From Virgisporangium ochraceum (lineage in GTDB: Bacteria; Actinomycetota; Actinomycetes; Mycobacteriales; Micromonosporaceae): DNA of 64,000 nucleotides. The stretch spans positions 1-64,000 of the forward strand of contig NZ_BOPH01000054.1 of assembly GCF_016863655.1 (NCBI RefSeq), written 5' to 3'. A model generated the notes under the pieces. The model ran no database searches and had not been told where the DNA came from. It worked only from the letters and a program-made list of their open reading frames with translations. How positions within the stretch are numbered: the stretch's first letter is position 1; every line of letters begins with the position of its first letter. Positions 1-8,582 of this stretch are shown piece after piece. The position numbers and the translations under genes were made by a program.

Positions 1-5
1 CCCCC

Positions 6-48
6 GCCGTGGGTCGAGGTCCTCTGCCTCCGGACCTCGACCCACGGC
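6..48. terminator. Strong hairpin, probable transcription terminator of an upstream gene
   Basis: A perfect 17-bp stem (6-22 with 32-48) closes a 9-nt loop. No T-run follows, as is common in high-G+C actinobacteria. It sits before the ribosome binding site of the first gene, so it most likely ends transcription of a gene lying left of the window. Confidence 0.65.
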
Positions 49-99
49 CGGGAACCTCCGCCGCCGCGGCGGTGTCCACCTGACGGAGGTGGGCAACAG

Positions 100-780
100 A
101 TGAGACTGATCCGAGCGGTGTCCGCTCTACTCGTGGCTCTGTGCGCCGGAACGGTCGGCGCGGTCGTGGGCGCGGCACCGGCACAGGCCGGCGGCTGGGC
201 GACCACGGTGCTCGACCCGGTACCCGCGACGTTCGAGCCCGGAAAGTCCTACACGATCGGCTTCTGGGTGCTCCAGCACGGTTCGCACCCGTACGACGGC
301 GACCTGGAACCGGTGGGCCTGCAGGTCGACGGGCCGAACGGCCGCAGGGTCTTCACGGCGACCGCGCTGCCGGAGCGGGCGCACTATGTCACCTCGATCG
401 TCGTGCCGGCGGCCGGGACCTACACGCTGACCGGCCAGCAGGGCATCTTCCAGCCGTACCGGATCGGCACGGTCGCGGTGCCGGGAGGCCTCACCGCGCT
501 GCCCGTGCCGCCACCCATGAAGTTCCCCGCGGAGCAGCTGCCGTGGACGGACGTCCGGCCGCCGGAGATGCCGGTGGACACGAACAGGGACCCGTTCGAC
601 GAGACGGCGGCGCTACCGGTTCAGCCAGCCACGGCGCCGGCACAGAACGCGGCGACGGAGCCTACGGCGTCACAAATCACGCGCCCGACCACGACGGTGC
701 TGGCCGCCCTCGCGGCGACCGGCCTGGTTCTCGGCCTTCTCCTCTACGGGCGGCGCCGGCGCGTCAGCTCCAGATCGTGA
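100..780 (+). CDS. Secreted, C-terminally membrane-anchored protein of unknown function
   Basis: The protein has 226 residues. An N-terminal signal peptide ends near AQA at residue 30. A beta-rich domain of about 110 residues follows (motif VLQHGSHPYDGD near residue 50), then a Pro/Thr/Ala-rich stalk, one membrane helix near residues 198-217 and a short RRRR tail. This layout is that of a cell-surface protein held by its C-terminus. I do not recognise the domain with certainty; a small immunoglobulin-like or YtkA-like fold is possible. A GGAGGT site (85-90) precedes the ATG. The 3' end overlaps the convergent LysR gene by 17 bp. It is on the same strand as the cox operon but is separated from it by the LysR gene, so no functional link is shown. 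Confidence 0.7.
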   Translation: MRLIRAVSALLVALCAGTVGAVVGAAPAQAGGWATTVLDPVPATFEPGKSYTIGFWVLQHGSHPYDGDLEPVGLQVDGPNGRRVFTATALPERAHYVTSIVVPAAGTYTLTGQQGIFQPYRIGTVAVPGGLTALPVPPPMKFPAEQLPWTDVRPPEMPVDTNRDPFDETAALPVQPATAPAQNAATEPTASQITRPTTTVLAALAATGLVLGLLLYGRRRRVSSRS

Positions 781-1708
781 CGTAGACCGGCGGGCGGAAG
801 CGCGACGGCGCGACGCCCGTGCCGGGCGAACACATGAGCTGCATCGCCGCGGGCGTGCCGAGGAAGTTGCGCAGCCGCAGCGCCGCGTCGGACCGGCGTT
901 CGGCGGCGAGCGTGGTGACGAACCAGGAGCCGATCAGCGGGGCCAGGTCGTCGACCGGGCACAGCTCGCCGCGGCGCAGGTGGCTGGCGACCAGGCTGTC
1001 TATGGCCGGCGCCACCCCGGCGCCGTCGGCGGCCGCGGCCCACGCGGCGGTCTGGTTCGGGAAGACGCGCACCCGCTCCTCGGGCACCCCGTGCGCGCGC
1101 AGGACCCGCCCGGTGTCGGACTCCGGATCGGCGCCGGACGGGTCGACGAGCCACTGCCACCGGTGCGGGGCGCCCTTCGGCCGGAGCCTCGGCGAGCGCA
1201 CCACGACGATGCGGTACCGCAGCACCGGCTCGCTCACCAGTCCCAGCGCCGGGTCACCGGTCAGCTCGGGACCGAGGGACGCGTCGGCGAGCCGGTTCGG
1301 CAGCAGCGCCCGCATCTCGGCGGCGGTCGCCACGCCGCTCGACGGGTTGAACGCGCCGGCCCACCGCCGCCCGAACGCGTCGAGCAGCGGCGCGGCGACG
1401 AACTCGGCGATGGTGCTGGTGACCAGCAGCCGCAGCGGCGCCGCCGCGCCCTTGCCGGTGCGGACCGCGACCTCGGCCTCGGCGCCCAGCGCGACCATCT
1501 GCGACGCGATGCCGTACAGGCGGCTACCGCCCTCGGTGAGCTTCATGGTGTTGCCCTCGCGGACCACGAGCTGGTCGTCGAGGTGCTGCCGCAGCGCGGC
1601 CAGCGCCCGGGAGACCGCGGGCTCGGTGACGCCGAGCAGGTCGGCCGCGGCACGAACCGATCCAAGCCGGGCAACCAGCACAAACGCGCTGAGCTGGGTG
1701 AGCGTCAC
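764..1708 (-). CDS. LysR-family transcriptional regulator, probable regulator of the cox operon
   Basis: The protein has 314 residues. It begins with a typical LysR winged helix-turn-helix (residues 1-60: LTQLSAFVLVARLGSVRAAA, then EPAVSRALAALRQHL), followed by a linker helix and a periplasmic-binding-like effector domain (about residues 90-300). LysR proteins usually activate a divergent operon in response to a small ligand. This one is divergent from coxMSLFDE, with about 140 bp between the start codons containing a palindrome of the right kind (1755-1768). Regulation of CO dehydrogenase by this protein is therefore the natural inference, but the inducer cannot be read from the sequence. 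The family call is secure. Confidence 0.9.
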   Translation of the reverse strand: MTLTQLSAFVLVARLGSVRAAADLLGVTEPAVSRALAALRQHLDDQLVVREGNTMKLTEGGSRLYGIASQMVALGAEAEVAVRTGKGAAAPLRLLVTSTIAEFVAAPLLDAFGRRWAGAFNPSSGVATAAEMRALLPNRLADASLGPELTGDPALGLVSEPVLRYRIVVVRSPRLRPKGAPHRWQWLVDPSGADPESDTGRVLRAHGVPEERVRVFPNQTAAWAAAADGAGVAPAIDSLVASHLRRGELCPVDDLAPLIGSWFVTTLAAERRSDAALRLRNFLGTPAAMQLMCSPGTGVAPSRFRPPVYVTIWS

Positions 1709-1754
1709 GCCCTGAACGATGCCACCCCGGACCGCCGCGCGCCCACCCGCCGAT

Positions 1755-1768
1755 TAACCAAACGGTTA
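1755..1768. promoter_or_regulatory. Candidate LysR operator between the LysR gene and coxM
   Basis: TAACC-AAAC-GGTTA is a palindrome with 5-bp arms in an A+T-richer island of the divergent promoter region. LysR proteins bind partly symmetric T-N11-A type sites, and this is the only such site seen here. Confidence 0.45.
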
Positions 1769-1848
1769 TTGTCCCCTTGCCGCCGCCCCCTCCACGCGGG
1801 AACGATGTGCGCCACCCACACCGCGCCCATTCCGACAAAGGGGTCGCC

Positions 1849-2718
1849 ATGCAGGTCCCGGCGCATTTCGAGTACGAACGGGCCACCAGCGTCGAACACG
1901 CCCTGAACCTGCTCGCCCGCTGGGGCGAGGAGGCCCGGGTGGTGGCCGGTGGCCACAGCCTGATCCCCATGATGAAACTGCGGCTCGCCCGGCCGGAAGC
2001 GTTGATCGACATCAACGACCTCGCCGAACTGGCCTACATCCGGCTCGATGGAGACCACCTCGCCATCGGCGCCCTGACCCGCCACGCCGACCTGCTCGAC
2101 TCGCCCGTGGTCGGCGAGCACTACCCGATCTTCCACGACGCCGAGCGGCTGATCGCCGACCCGCTCGTGCGCAACCGCGGCACAGTCGGCGGGTCACTGT
2201 GCCAGGCCGACCCGTCCGAGGACCTGTCCGCCGCGTTCGGCGCCGTCGGCGCCATCGCTGTCATCCGCGGCCAGAGCGGCGAGCGGACCGTGGCGGTGCG
2301 CGACTTCCACGTCGGACCCTACGAGACCGTGGTGGGCCCCGGCGAACTACTCACCGAGGTACGCGTGCCCGTGCGTCCCGGCGGTGGAAGTGCCTACGAG
2401 AAGGTGGAGCGCCGCGTCGGCGACTGGGCCGTGGCCGCGGCCGGCGCCGCGATCTGGCTCGCCGCCGACGGCACGGTGCAGGACGTCGGCATCGGGCTCA
2501 CCGCCGTCGGCGCGGAGCACTTCGTGGCCGCCGAGGCGGAGGACGCGCTGCGCGGGCAGCCCGCGTCCGACGAGAGCTTCGCGCTGGCCGGGCGCGTCGC
2601 CGCCGAGCACTGCCGGCCCGTGGCCGACCAGCGCGGGCCCGTCGACTACAAGAGGCACCTCGCCGGCGAACTCACCGTACGGGCGCTCCGCCGGGCCACC
2701 GTCCGAGCAGGAGGTTGA
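1849..2718 (+). CDS. coxM: Aerobic CO dehydrogenase, medium FAD-binding subunit
   Basis: The protein has 289 residues, the usual length for CoxM. It carries the FAD-binding motif AGGHSLIPMMKLRLARP near residue 34 and a second FAD contact at TVGGSLCQADPSEDL near residue 110. This subunit passes electrons from the iron-sulphur subunit to the respiratory chain via FAD. The ATG at 1849 was chosen over an earlier in-frame ATG (1777) because it has an AAAGGGG site 6 nt upstream and gives the family's normal N-terminus. It is the first gene of the M-S-L order typical of form I CO dehydrogenase, with coxS starting 3 nt after its stop. Confidence 0.93.
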   Translation: MQVPAHFEYERATSVEHALNLLARWGEEARVVAGGHSLIPMMKLRLARPEALIDINDLAELAYIRLDGDHLAIGALTRHADLLDSPVVGEHYPIFHDAERLIADPLVRNRGTVGGSLCQADPSEDLSAAFGAVGAIAVIRGQSGERTVAVRDFHVGPYETVVGPGELLTEVRVPVRPGGGSAYEKVERRVGDWAVAAAGAAIWLAADGTVQDVGIGLTAVGAEHFVAAEAEDALRGQPASDESFALAGRVAAEHCRPVADQRGPVDYKRHLAGELTVRALRRATVRAGG

Positions 2719-2721
2719 GCA

Positions 2722-3198
2722 GTGCAGATCACCGTCACCGTCAACGACGTCGAGTACACGCGCGACGTCGACTCCCGACTCCTGCTCGTCCACTTCCTCC
2801 GCGACACGCTCGGGCTCACCGGCACTCACTGGGGCTGCGACACGTCCAACTGCGGTGTGTGCGCCGTGTGGCTCGACGGCAAGCCGGTCAAGTCGTGCAC
2901 CGTGCTGGCCGTGATGGCGCACGGCCACACCGTGCGGACCGTCGAGGGCCTGGAGCGGAACGGGTCCCTCGACCCGGTGCAGGAAGGGTTCGTCGCCTGC
3001 CACGGCCTGCAGTGCGGGTTCTGCACGCCGGGCATGATGATGACCGCCCGCTGGCTGCTCGACCACAACCCCGACCCCAGCGACGACGAGATCCGCGAGG
3101 CGATCTCCGGCCAGTCGTGCCGGTGCACCGGGTACGAGAACATCATCCGCTCGGTCCGGTGGGCCGCTTCCCACGAGAAGGAGGCGGCGCCGCAATGA
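2722..3198 (+). CDS. coxS: Aerobic CO dehydrogenase, small iron-sulphur subunit
   Basis: The protein has 158 residues and two [2Fe-2S] clusters. The plant-ferredoxin-type cluster is bound by Cys39, Cys44, Cys47 and Cys59. The all-helical C-terminal cluster is bound by Cys98, Cys101, Cys133 and Cys135 (motifs CGFCTPGM and CRCTGYEN). All eight ligands are present. The start is GTG with AGGAGG at 2709-2714. It relays electrons from the Mo-Cu site of CoxL to the FAD of CoxM. Its stop overlaps the coxL start (ATGA), so the two are translationally coupled. Confidence 0.95.
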   Translation: MQITVTVNDVEYTRDVDSRLLLVHFLRDTLGLTGTHWGCDTSNCGVCAVWLDGKPVKSCTVLAVMAHGHTVRTVEGLERNGSLDPVQEGFVACHGLQCGFCTPGMMMTARWLLDHNPDPSDDEIREAISGQSCRCTGYENIIRSVRWAASHEKEAAPQ

Positions 3199-5585
3199 CC
3201 GCCACCGACACCCCCATCGGCTACGGATCGATGAAGCGCAAGGAGGACGCGCGCTTCATCCGGGGCCAGGGCAACTACGTCGACGACATCCAGCTGCCCG
3301 GCATGCTGCACGGCGCCGTGCTGCGCAGCCCGTTCGCGCACGCCCGGATCGTCTCCATCGACACGACCGCCGCGGAGGCGCACCCGAAGGTCGTCGCGGT
3401 CATCACCGGCGCGACGCTCGCGACCCTCAACCTCGCGTGGATGCCGACGCTGTCGTACGACACCCAGGCCGTGCTCGCCACCGACAAGGTGCGGTTCCAG
3501 GGCCAGGAGGTGGCGTTCGTCGTCGCCGAGGACCGGTACGCCGCGCGTGACGCGCTGGAGCTCATCGACGTCGAGTACGAGCCGCTGCCGGCGGTGGTCG
3601 ACGCCCGGAAGGCGCTCGACCCCGGCGCACCGGTGATCCGCGACGACAAGGACGGCAAGACCGACAACCACATCTTCGACTGGAGCGCCGGCGACAAGGC
3701 GAAGTGCGACGGGATCTTCGCCTCCTCGGAGGTCGTCGTCACGGAGGACGTGTTGTATCCGCGGGTGCACCCGGCCCCGTTGGAGACGTGCGGCGCGATC
3801 GCCGACTTCGACAAGGTGACCGGCAAGCTGACGATCTGGTGCAACACGCAGGCCCCGCACGCGCACCGCACGGTGTACGCGATGGTCGCCGGGCTGCCCG
3901 AGCACAAGATCCGGGTCATCTCGCCCGACATCGGCGGTGGCTTCGGCAACAAGGTCGGCATCTACCCCGGCTACGTGTGCGCGATCGTCGGGTCGATCGT
4001 CACCGGCAAGCCGGTGAAGTGGATGGAGGACCGCTCCGAGAACCTGATGAGCACCAGCTTCGCCCGCGACTACCACATGAAGGGCGAGGTGGCCGCCACC
4101 CGGGACGGGAGGATCCGGGCGGTGCGGGTCACCGTGCTCGCCGACCACGGCGCGTTCAACGGCACCGCGCAGCCCACCAAGTACCCGGCCGGCTTCTTCC
4201 ACGTGTTCACCGGCTCGTACGACCTGGAGGCGGCGTACTGCGACGTGAAGGGCGTCTACACCAACAAGGCGCCGGGCGGCGTGGCGTACGCGTGCTCCTT
4301 CCGCATCACCGAGGCGGCGTACCTCGTCGAACGCATGGTCGACGTCCTCGCCTACGAGCTGAAGATGGACCCCGCCGAGCTGCGGATGAAGAACCTGCTC
4401 AAGCCCGACCAGTTCCCGTACCTCAGCCCGACCGGGTGGGAGTACGACTCCGGCGACTACCCGCGGGCGCTGGAAATGGCGCTGGAGAAGGTCGGGTACT
4501 CCGACATCCGCGAGGTGCAGGCCGCGCAGCGCGAGCGCTGGGAGGCCGGCGACCGCACGTCGGCCCTCACCGGCATCGGCATCAGCTTCTTCACCGAGGC
4601 GGTCGGCGCGGGCCCGCGCAAGCACATGGACATCCTCGGCCTCGGCATGGCCGACGGCGCCGAGCTGCGGGTGCATCCCACCGGCAAGGCCGTGCTGCGG
4701 ATCTCGGTGCAGTCGCAGGGCCAGGGCCACGAGACCACGTACGCGCAGATCGTGGCCGAGGAGCTGGGCATCTCCCCCGACGACATCGAGGTGGTGCACG
4801 GCGACACCGACCAGACGCCGTTCGGCCTGGGCACCTACGGGTCGCGGTCGACGCCGGTCTCCGGCGCGGCGACGGCCGTCGTGGCGCGCAAGGTACGCGA
4901 GCGGGCGAAGATCGTCGCCGGCGCGATGCTCGAAGTGTCCACAGAGGACCTCGAGTGGGAGAAGGGCCGGTGGTTCGTCAAGGGCGACCCCGACAAGGGG
5001 AAGACCATGGCCGAGATCGCGCTCGCCGCGCACGGCAGCCTGGAGCTGCCCGAGGGCGTGGAGGGGCACCTCGACGCGACGACGGTCTACAACCCGCCGA
5101 ACCTCACGTACCCGTTCGGCGCGTACGTCTGCGTCGTCGACGTCGACCCGGTCACCGGGCAGGTGAAGGTGCGGCGGTTCGTCGCCGTCGACGACTGCGG
5201 GGTCCGCATCAACCCGATGATCGTCGAGGGCCAGATCCACGGCGGGCTCGCCGACGGCATCGGCATGGCGCTGATGGAGCTGATCGCGTTCGACGAGGAC
5301 GGCAACTGCCTCGGCGGCTCCTTCATGGACTACCTGCTGCCGACCGCGATGGAGTGCCCGTCGTGGGAGCTCGGCGAGACCGTGACGCCGTCGCCGCACC
5401 ACCCCATCGGCGCCAAGGGCGTCGGCGAGTCGGCCACCGTCGGGTCACCGGCGGCGGTGGTCAACGCCGTCCTCGACGCGTTGAAGCCGTACGGGATCCG
5501 GCACGCCGACATGCCGCTCACCCCGGCCGCGGTGTGGCGGGCGGTCCAGGGCTCGCCGATCCGTCCCGACCTGGCGATCACGTAA
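3195..5585 (+). CDS. coxL: Aerobic CO dehydrogenase, large molybdenum-copper catalytic subunit (form I)
   Basis: The protein has 796 residues, close to the roughly 809 of the Oligotropha enzyme. The decisive feature is AYACSFR at residues 364-370 (bases 4284-4304). AYxCSFR marks form I CoxL, and its Cys (Cys367 here) holds the copper of the [Cu-S-Mo] centre. Relatives of unknown function (form II) carry AYRGAGR instead. Other family motifs are DIGGGFGNKVG and the catalytic Glu745 in GVGESAT. The enzyme oxidises CO with water to CO2, two protons and two electrons. A much longer open frame extends upstream to about 2199, but it crosses coxM and coxS. The ATG at 3195 has the right N-terminus and couples to coxS. 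Confidence 0.95.
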   Translation: MTATDTPIGYGSMKRKEDARFIRGQGNYVDDIQLPGMLHGAVLRSPFAHARIVSIDTTAAEAHPKVVAVITGATLATLNLAWMPTLSYDTQAVLATDKVRFQGQEVAFVVAEDRYAARDALELIDVEYEPLPAVVDARKALDPGAPVIRDDKDGKTDNHIFDWSAGDKAKCDGIFASSEVVVTEDVLYPRVHPAPLETCGAIADFDKVTGKLTIWCNTQAPHAHRTVYAMVAGLPEHKIRVISPDIGGGFGNKVGIYPGYVCAIVGSIVTGKPVKWMEDRSENLMSTSFARDYHMKGEVAATRDGRIRAVRVTVLADHGAFNGTAQPTKYPAGFFHVFTGSYDLEAAYCDVKGVYTNKAPGGVAYACSFRITEAAYLVERMVDVLAYELKMDPAELRMKNLLKPDQFPYLSPTGWEYDSGDYPRALEMALEKVGYSDIREVQAAQRERWEAGDRTSALTGIGISFFTEAVGAGPRKHMDILGLGMADGAELRVHPTGKAVLRISVQSQGQGHETTYAQIVAEELGISPDDIEVVHGDTDQTPFGLGTYGSRSTPVSGAATAVVARKVRERAKIVAGAMLEVSTEDLEWEKGRWFVKGDPDKGKTMAEIALAAHGSLELPEGVEGHLDATTVYNPPNLTYPFGAYVCVVDVDPVTGQVKVRRFVAVDDCGVRINPMIVEGQIHGGLADGIGMALMELIAFDEDGNCLGGSFMDYLLPTAMECPSWELGETVTPSPHHPIGAKGVGESATVGSPAAVVNAVLDALKPYGIRHADMPLTPAAVWRAVQGSPIRPDLAIT

Positions 5586-6466
5586 TGACCGCCGCCGACC
5601 TGTTGCTGCGCGCGCAGTCCCTGCGCGCGCAGCGCACCCCGTTCGTCCTGGCGACGGTGGTGCGCGCTCAGAAACCCACCAGCGCCAAGGCCGGCGACCG
5701 CGCGCTGGTGCTGCCCGACGGGACCCTCGACGGGTTCGTCGGCGGCACCTGCGCGGAGTCGACGGTCCGGATGGAGGGCCTGCGGCTGCTGACGACCGGC
5801 GAGTCGACGCTGCTGCGGATCACCCCGTCGCCGGCGTCGGACGAGGACGGCGTGGTCACCGTGACCAACCCCTGCCTGAGCGGCGGGGCGTTGGACATCT
5901 TCATGGAGGCGATGATCCCGGCGACCCTGCTGTACGTGTTCGGCGACGCGCCGGTGGCCCGGGCCCTGGCCCGGGTCGGTGAGGCGGCCGGCTACGACAT
6001 GGTCGCCACCACCGACCCGGCCCAGGCGGTGCCGGCCGACGCCGGCGCGGTCGTGGTGGCGTCGCACGGCCGCGACGAGGAGGCGGTTCTGGCGGCCGCC
6101 GTCCGCGCCGGGGTGCCGTACGTGGCGCTGGTCGCCAGCCGGAAGCGGGGCGCCGCCGTGCTCGCCGACGCGGGGCTCACCGCGGACCAGGTACGCACAC
6201 CGGCCGGCCTCGACATCGGGGCGCGGTCCGCACCCGATGTCGCGGTCTCGATCCTGGCCGAGATCATCGGGACGCGGACGCGCGTCGCACCCGCACCGGC
6301 CCAGCTGGCACCTCCGGTGGCGAGCGCCCTCGACCCGGTCTGCGGCATGGCGGTGGCGGTGTCGGCGTCGTCGCTGCAGGCCGAGCACGACGGCCGCACG
6401 TGGTACTTCTGCGGCACGGGCTGCCGTGACGCGTTCGTCGACGATCCGGGCCGGTATGGCGCCTGA
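5585..6466 (+). CDS. coxF: CoxF/XdhC-type maturation factor with a C-terminal YHS metal-binding domain
   Basis: The protein has 293 residues. The N-terminal half is an XdhC/CoxI domain (VGGTCAE near residue 55). The middle is a Rossmann domain ending in GLDIGARSAPDVAVSILAEI, characteristic of XdhC proteins, which sulphurate or load the molybdenum cofactor of xanthine-oxidase-family enzymes. Residues 248-293 form a YHS domain with Cys253, Cys276 and Cys280 (DPVCGM and YFCGTGC). YHS domains bind heavy metals and occur in copper exporters and multicopper proteins. Since the partner enzyme needs copper as well as a sulphurated molybdenum, this extra domain may help deliver copper; that is inference. 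Its ATG overlaps the coxL stop (TAATG). Confidence 0.85.
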   Translation: MTAADLLLRAQSLRAQRTPFVLATVVRAQKPTSAKAGDRALVLPDGTLDGFVGGTCAESTVRMEGLRLLTTGESTLLRITPSPASDEDGVVTVTNPCLSGGALDIFMEAMIPATLLYVFGDAPVARALARVGEAAGYDMVATTDPAQAVPADAGAVVVASHGRDEEAVLAAAVRAGVPYVALVASRKRGAAVLADAGLTADQVRTPAGLDIGARSAPDVAVSILAEIIGTRTRVAPAPAQLAPPVASALDPVCGMAVAVSASSLQAEHDGRTWYFCGTGCRDAFVDDPGRYGA

Positions 6467-7337
6467 GCCACCGCTGTCCGATGTGGACGGTCTGGTGGCC
6501 GGCCTGTCGGCCACCGGGTACCTCGCCGACGAGGCCCTCGCCACCTCGCTGTTCCTCGCGGTGGCGATGGGCCAGCCGATCCTGCTCGAAGGCGAGCCCG
6601 GCGTCGGCAAGACCGAGGCGGCCAAGGCGCTGGCGACCGTGCTCGACACGGTGCTGGTGCGGCTGCAGTGCTACGAGGGCCTGACCGTCGCCGAGGCGCT
6701 GTACGAGTGGAACTACCCGCGGCAGCTGCTCGGCATCCGGCTGGCCGAGGCGCGGGGCGAGCGGCTGGCCGACGCCGACCTGTTCGGGCCGGAGTACCTG
6801 CTCGCCCGTCCGCTGCTCGCCGCGATCGAGCATCCCGGTCCGCGGCCGGCGGTGCTGCTGCTCGACGAGGTCGACCGCGCCGACGACGAGTTCGAGGCGT
6901 TCCTGCTCGAACTGCTCGCCGAGGGCGCGGTGACGATCCCGGAGGTCGGCACCCGCCGCGCCGTGCATCCGCCGGTGGCTGTGCTGACGTCGAACCGCAC
7001 CCGCGACCTGCACGACGCGCTGCGCCGCCGCTGTCTGTACCACTGGATCGCCTACCCGACCGCTGACCGGGTCGCGGCCATCATCCGCCGCCGCGTGCCC
7101 GCCGCGACCGGTGACCTCGCGGGCTCGGTGGCCGGAACGGTCGACCGGCTGCGGGCCATGGACCTCACGAAGCCGCCCGGAATCGCCGAGGCGATCAGCT
7201 GGACCGGCGCGCTGCGCGCCCTGGGCCTGCAGGCGCTGACCCCGAACGCGGCCGACCGCACGATCGGCGCCGTCCTCAAGCACCAGGACGACGTGGAACT
7301 GGTCCGCGCCGCGGGCCTGTCGCACGTGGTCCCGTGA
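6456..7337 (+). CDS. coxD: CoxD-like MoxR-family AAA+ ATPase
   Basis: The protein has 293 residues. Walker A GEPGVGKT lies at residues 46-53, Walker B LLLDEVD at 134-140, and the sensor region is TSNRTRDLHDALRRRC. The MoxR/CoxD group are chaperone ATPases. In Oligotropha, CoxD is needed for the stepwise build of the [CuSMoO2] centre after apo-enzyme assembly. It works with a von Willebrand-type partner (CoxE), which is the next gene here. The start overlaps the coxF end by 11 bp, and the next gene overlaps by 4 bp. The ATG at 6456 gives the family N-terminus; longer upstream frames run through coxF and are not real. Confidence 0.92.
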   Translation: MAPEPPLSDVDGLVAGLSATGYLADEALATSLFLAVAMGQPILLEGEPGVGKTEAAKALATVLDTVLVRLQCYEGLTVAEALYEWNYPRQLLGIRLAEARGERLADADLFGPEYLLARPLLAAIEHPGPRPAVLLLDEVDRADDEFEAFLLELLAEGAVTIPEVGTRRAVHPPVAVLTSNRTRDLHDALRRRCLYHWIAYPTADRVAAIIRRRVPAATGDLAGSVAGTVDRLRAMDLTKPPGIAEAISWTGALRALGLQALTPNAADRTIGAVLKHQDDVELVRAAGLSHVVP

Positions 7338-8491
7338 CCCCGGACCTCGCGGCGGTCGCGGCCGAGTTCGGGGCGATGCTGCGGGCGGCCGGCCTGCCGG
7401 TCGGACCCGACCGGTGCGCCCGGTTCGCGCGCGCGGTCACGGTCGTGCGGCCGGCAACGGTCGACCGGCTGCGCTGGTGCGCCCGCGCCACCCTCGCCGC
7501 CGGTCCCGACCAGCTCGAGGTGCTCGACCGGGTCTTCGACGCGGTCTTCGACGGCTGGTTCGACAGTGCCTCAGACCGTGGCGACCCGCGCAACCGCACC
7601 ACCGTGCCGGAGGACCCGGGCCGCCCGGCACCGGGCGGCGCGGGCGCGCCGTCGACCACCGGCGGCCGTCCGTCCGCGGGCGGCGCCGCCGACCCCGGAG
7701 CGTCCACCGTGGAGGGTCCGTCGGTGGCGACCGCCGTCGAACGACTCGCCGGGCGCGACTTCGCCGACCTCTCCCCCGCCGAGCTGGCCACGCTCGTCGA
7801 CGCGATGCGCCGGCTGCGCATCGCCACCCCGCCGAGGCGGTCGCGGCGCACGGTGCGCGTGCCGCACGGCACCCGGGTCGACCTGCGCTCGACGCTGCGC
7901 CTGGGCCGGCGCACCGGGGGCGACCCGGCCACGCTCGTGCACCGCCGTCCGCGGGAGAAGCCGCGCCGGCTCGTGGTGCTGTGCGACATCTCCGGCTCGA
8001 TGGAGCCGTACGGGCGCGCGATGCTGCAACTGCTGTACTGCGCGGCGGGTGCGGCCCGCGCCGAGGTGTTCACGTTCGCCACGCGGCTGACGCGGCTCAC
8101 CCGGGTGTTCGCCGGCAACGCGCCCGCCGCCGCGCTGGAGAAGGCCGGGCGCGCCGCCCCCGACTGGTCGGGCGGAACCAGGATCGCCGCCGCCGTCAAG
8201 GACTTCGTCGACCGTCACGGCCGGCGCGGCCCGGCCCGCGGCGCGGTGGTGCTGATCGTCTCCGACGGCTGGGAGACCGGACCGCCGGAGGCGCTCGCGC
8301 ACGAGCTGGAGCGGCTGTCGCGGCTGGCGTACCGGATCGTGTGGGCGAACCCACGCACCCAGAGCCCGCGCTACCGGCCGCTGGTCGGCGGGATGGCCGC
8401 CGCCTGGCCGTACTGCGACGCGGTGGTCAGCGCGCACAGTCTCACCGCGCTCGACGATCTTCTGGCCGCGCTGGCGGACACGCGTCGGTAA
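7334..8491 (+). CDS. coxE: CoxE-like von Willebrand factor A domain protein
   Basis: The protein has 385 residues. A helical N-terminal region is followed by a low-complexity Gly/Pro/Ala linker (about 90-130) and a VWA domain from about residue 210 with the metal-binding site DISGSM (218-223) and later TRIAAAVKDF and VSDGWETG. CoxE proteins pair with the CoxD ATPase in maturing the copper-molybdenum centre of CO dehydrogenase. The GTG start overlaps the coxD stop (GTGA), giving translational coupling. It is the last recognisable cox gene. No coxG (membrane recruiter), coxB, coxC, coxH or coxK is present in the window. Confidence 0.9.
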   Translation: MTPDLAAVAAEFGAMLRAAGLPVGPDRCARFARAVTVVRPATVDRLRWCARATLAAGPDQLEVLDRVFDAVFDGWFDSASDRGDPRNRTTVPEDPGRPAPGGAGAPSTTGGRPSAGGAADPGASTVEGPSVATAVERLAGRDFADLSPAELATLVDAMRRLRIATPPRRSRRTVRVPHGTRVDLRSTLRLGRRTGGDPATLVHRRPREKPRRLVVLCDISGSMEPYGRAMLQLLYCAAGAARAEVFTFATRLTRLTRVFAGNAPAAALEKAGRAAPDWSGGTRIAAAVKDFVDRHGRRGPARGAVVLIVSDGWETGPPEALAHELERLSRLAYRIVWANPRTQSPRYRPLVGGMAAAWPYCDAVVSAHSLTALDDLLAALADTRR

Positions 8492-8582
8492 CGTATTGGT
8501 CATCTTCTATTGATCTAGGCGTCGGACCGGACCACCATTGATGTCCGGCTCAATCTCCACATGCCCCCATGGGAGGCGCCTC

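Noticed and set aside
2826..5402. An 858-codon open frame antisense to coxL
   Set aside because: It is a shadow frame of a G+C-rich gene. CoxL on the + strand has all family motifs, and the antisense product is Arg/His/Asp-rich without domains.
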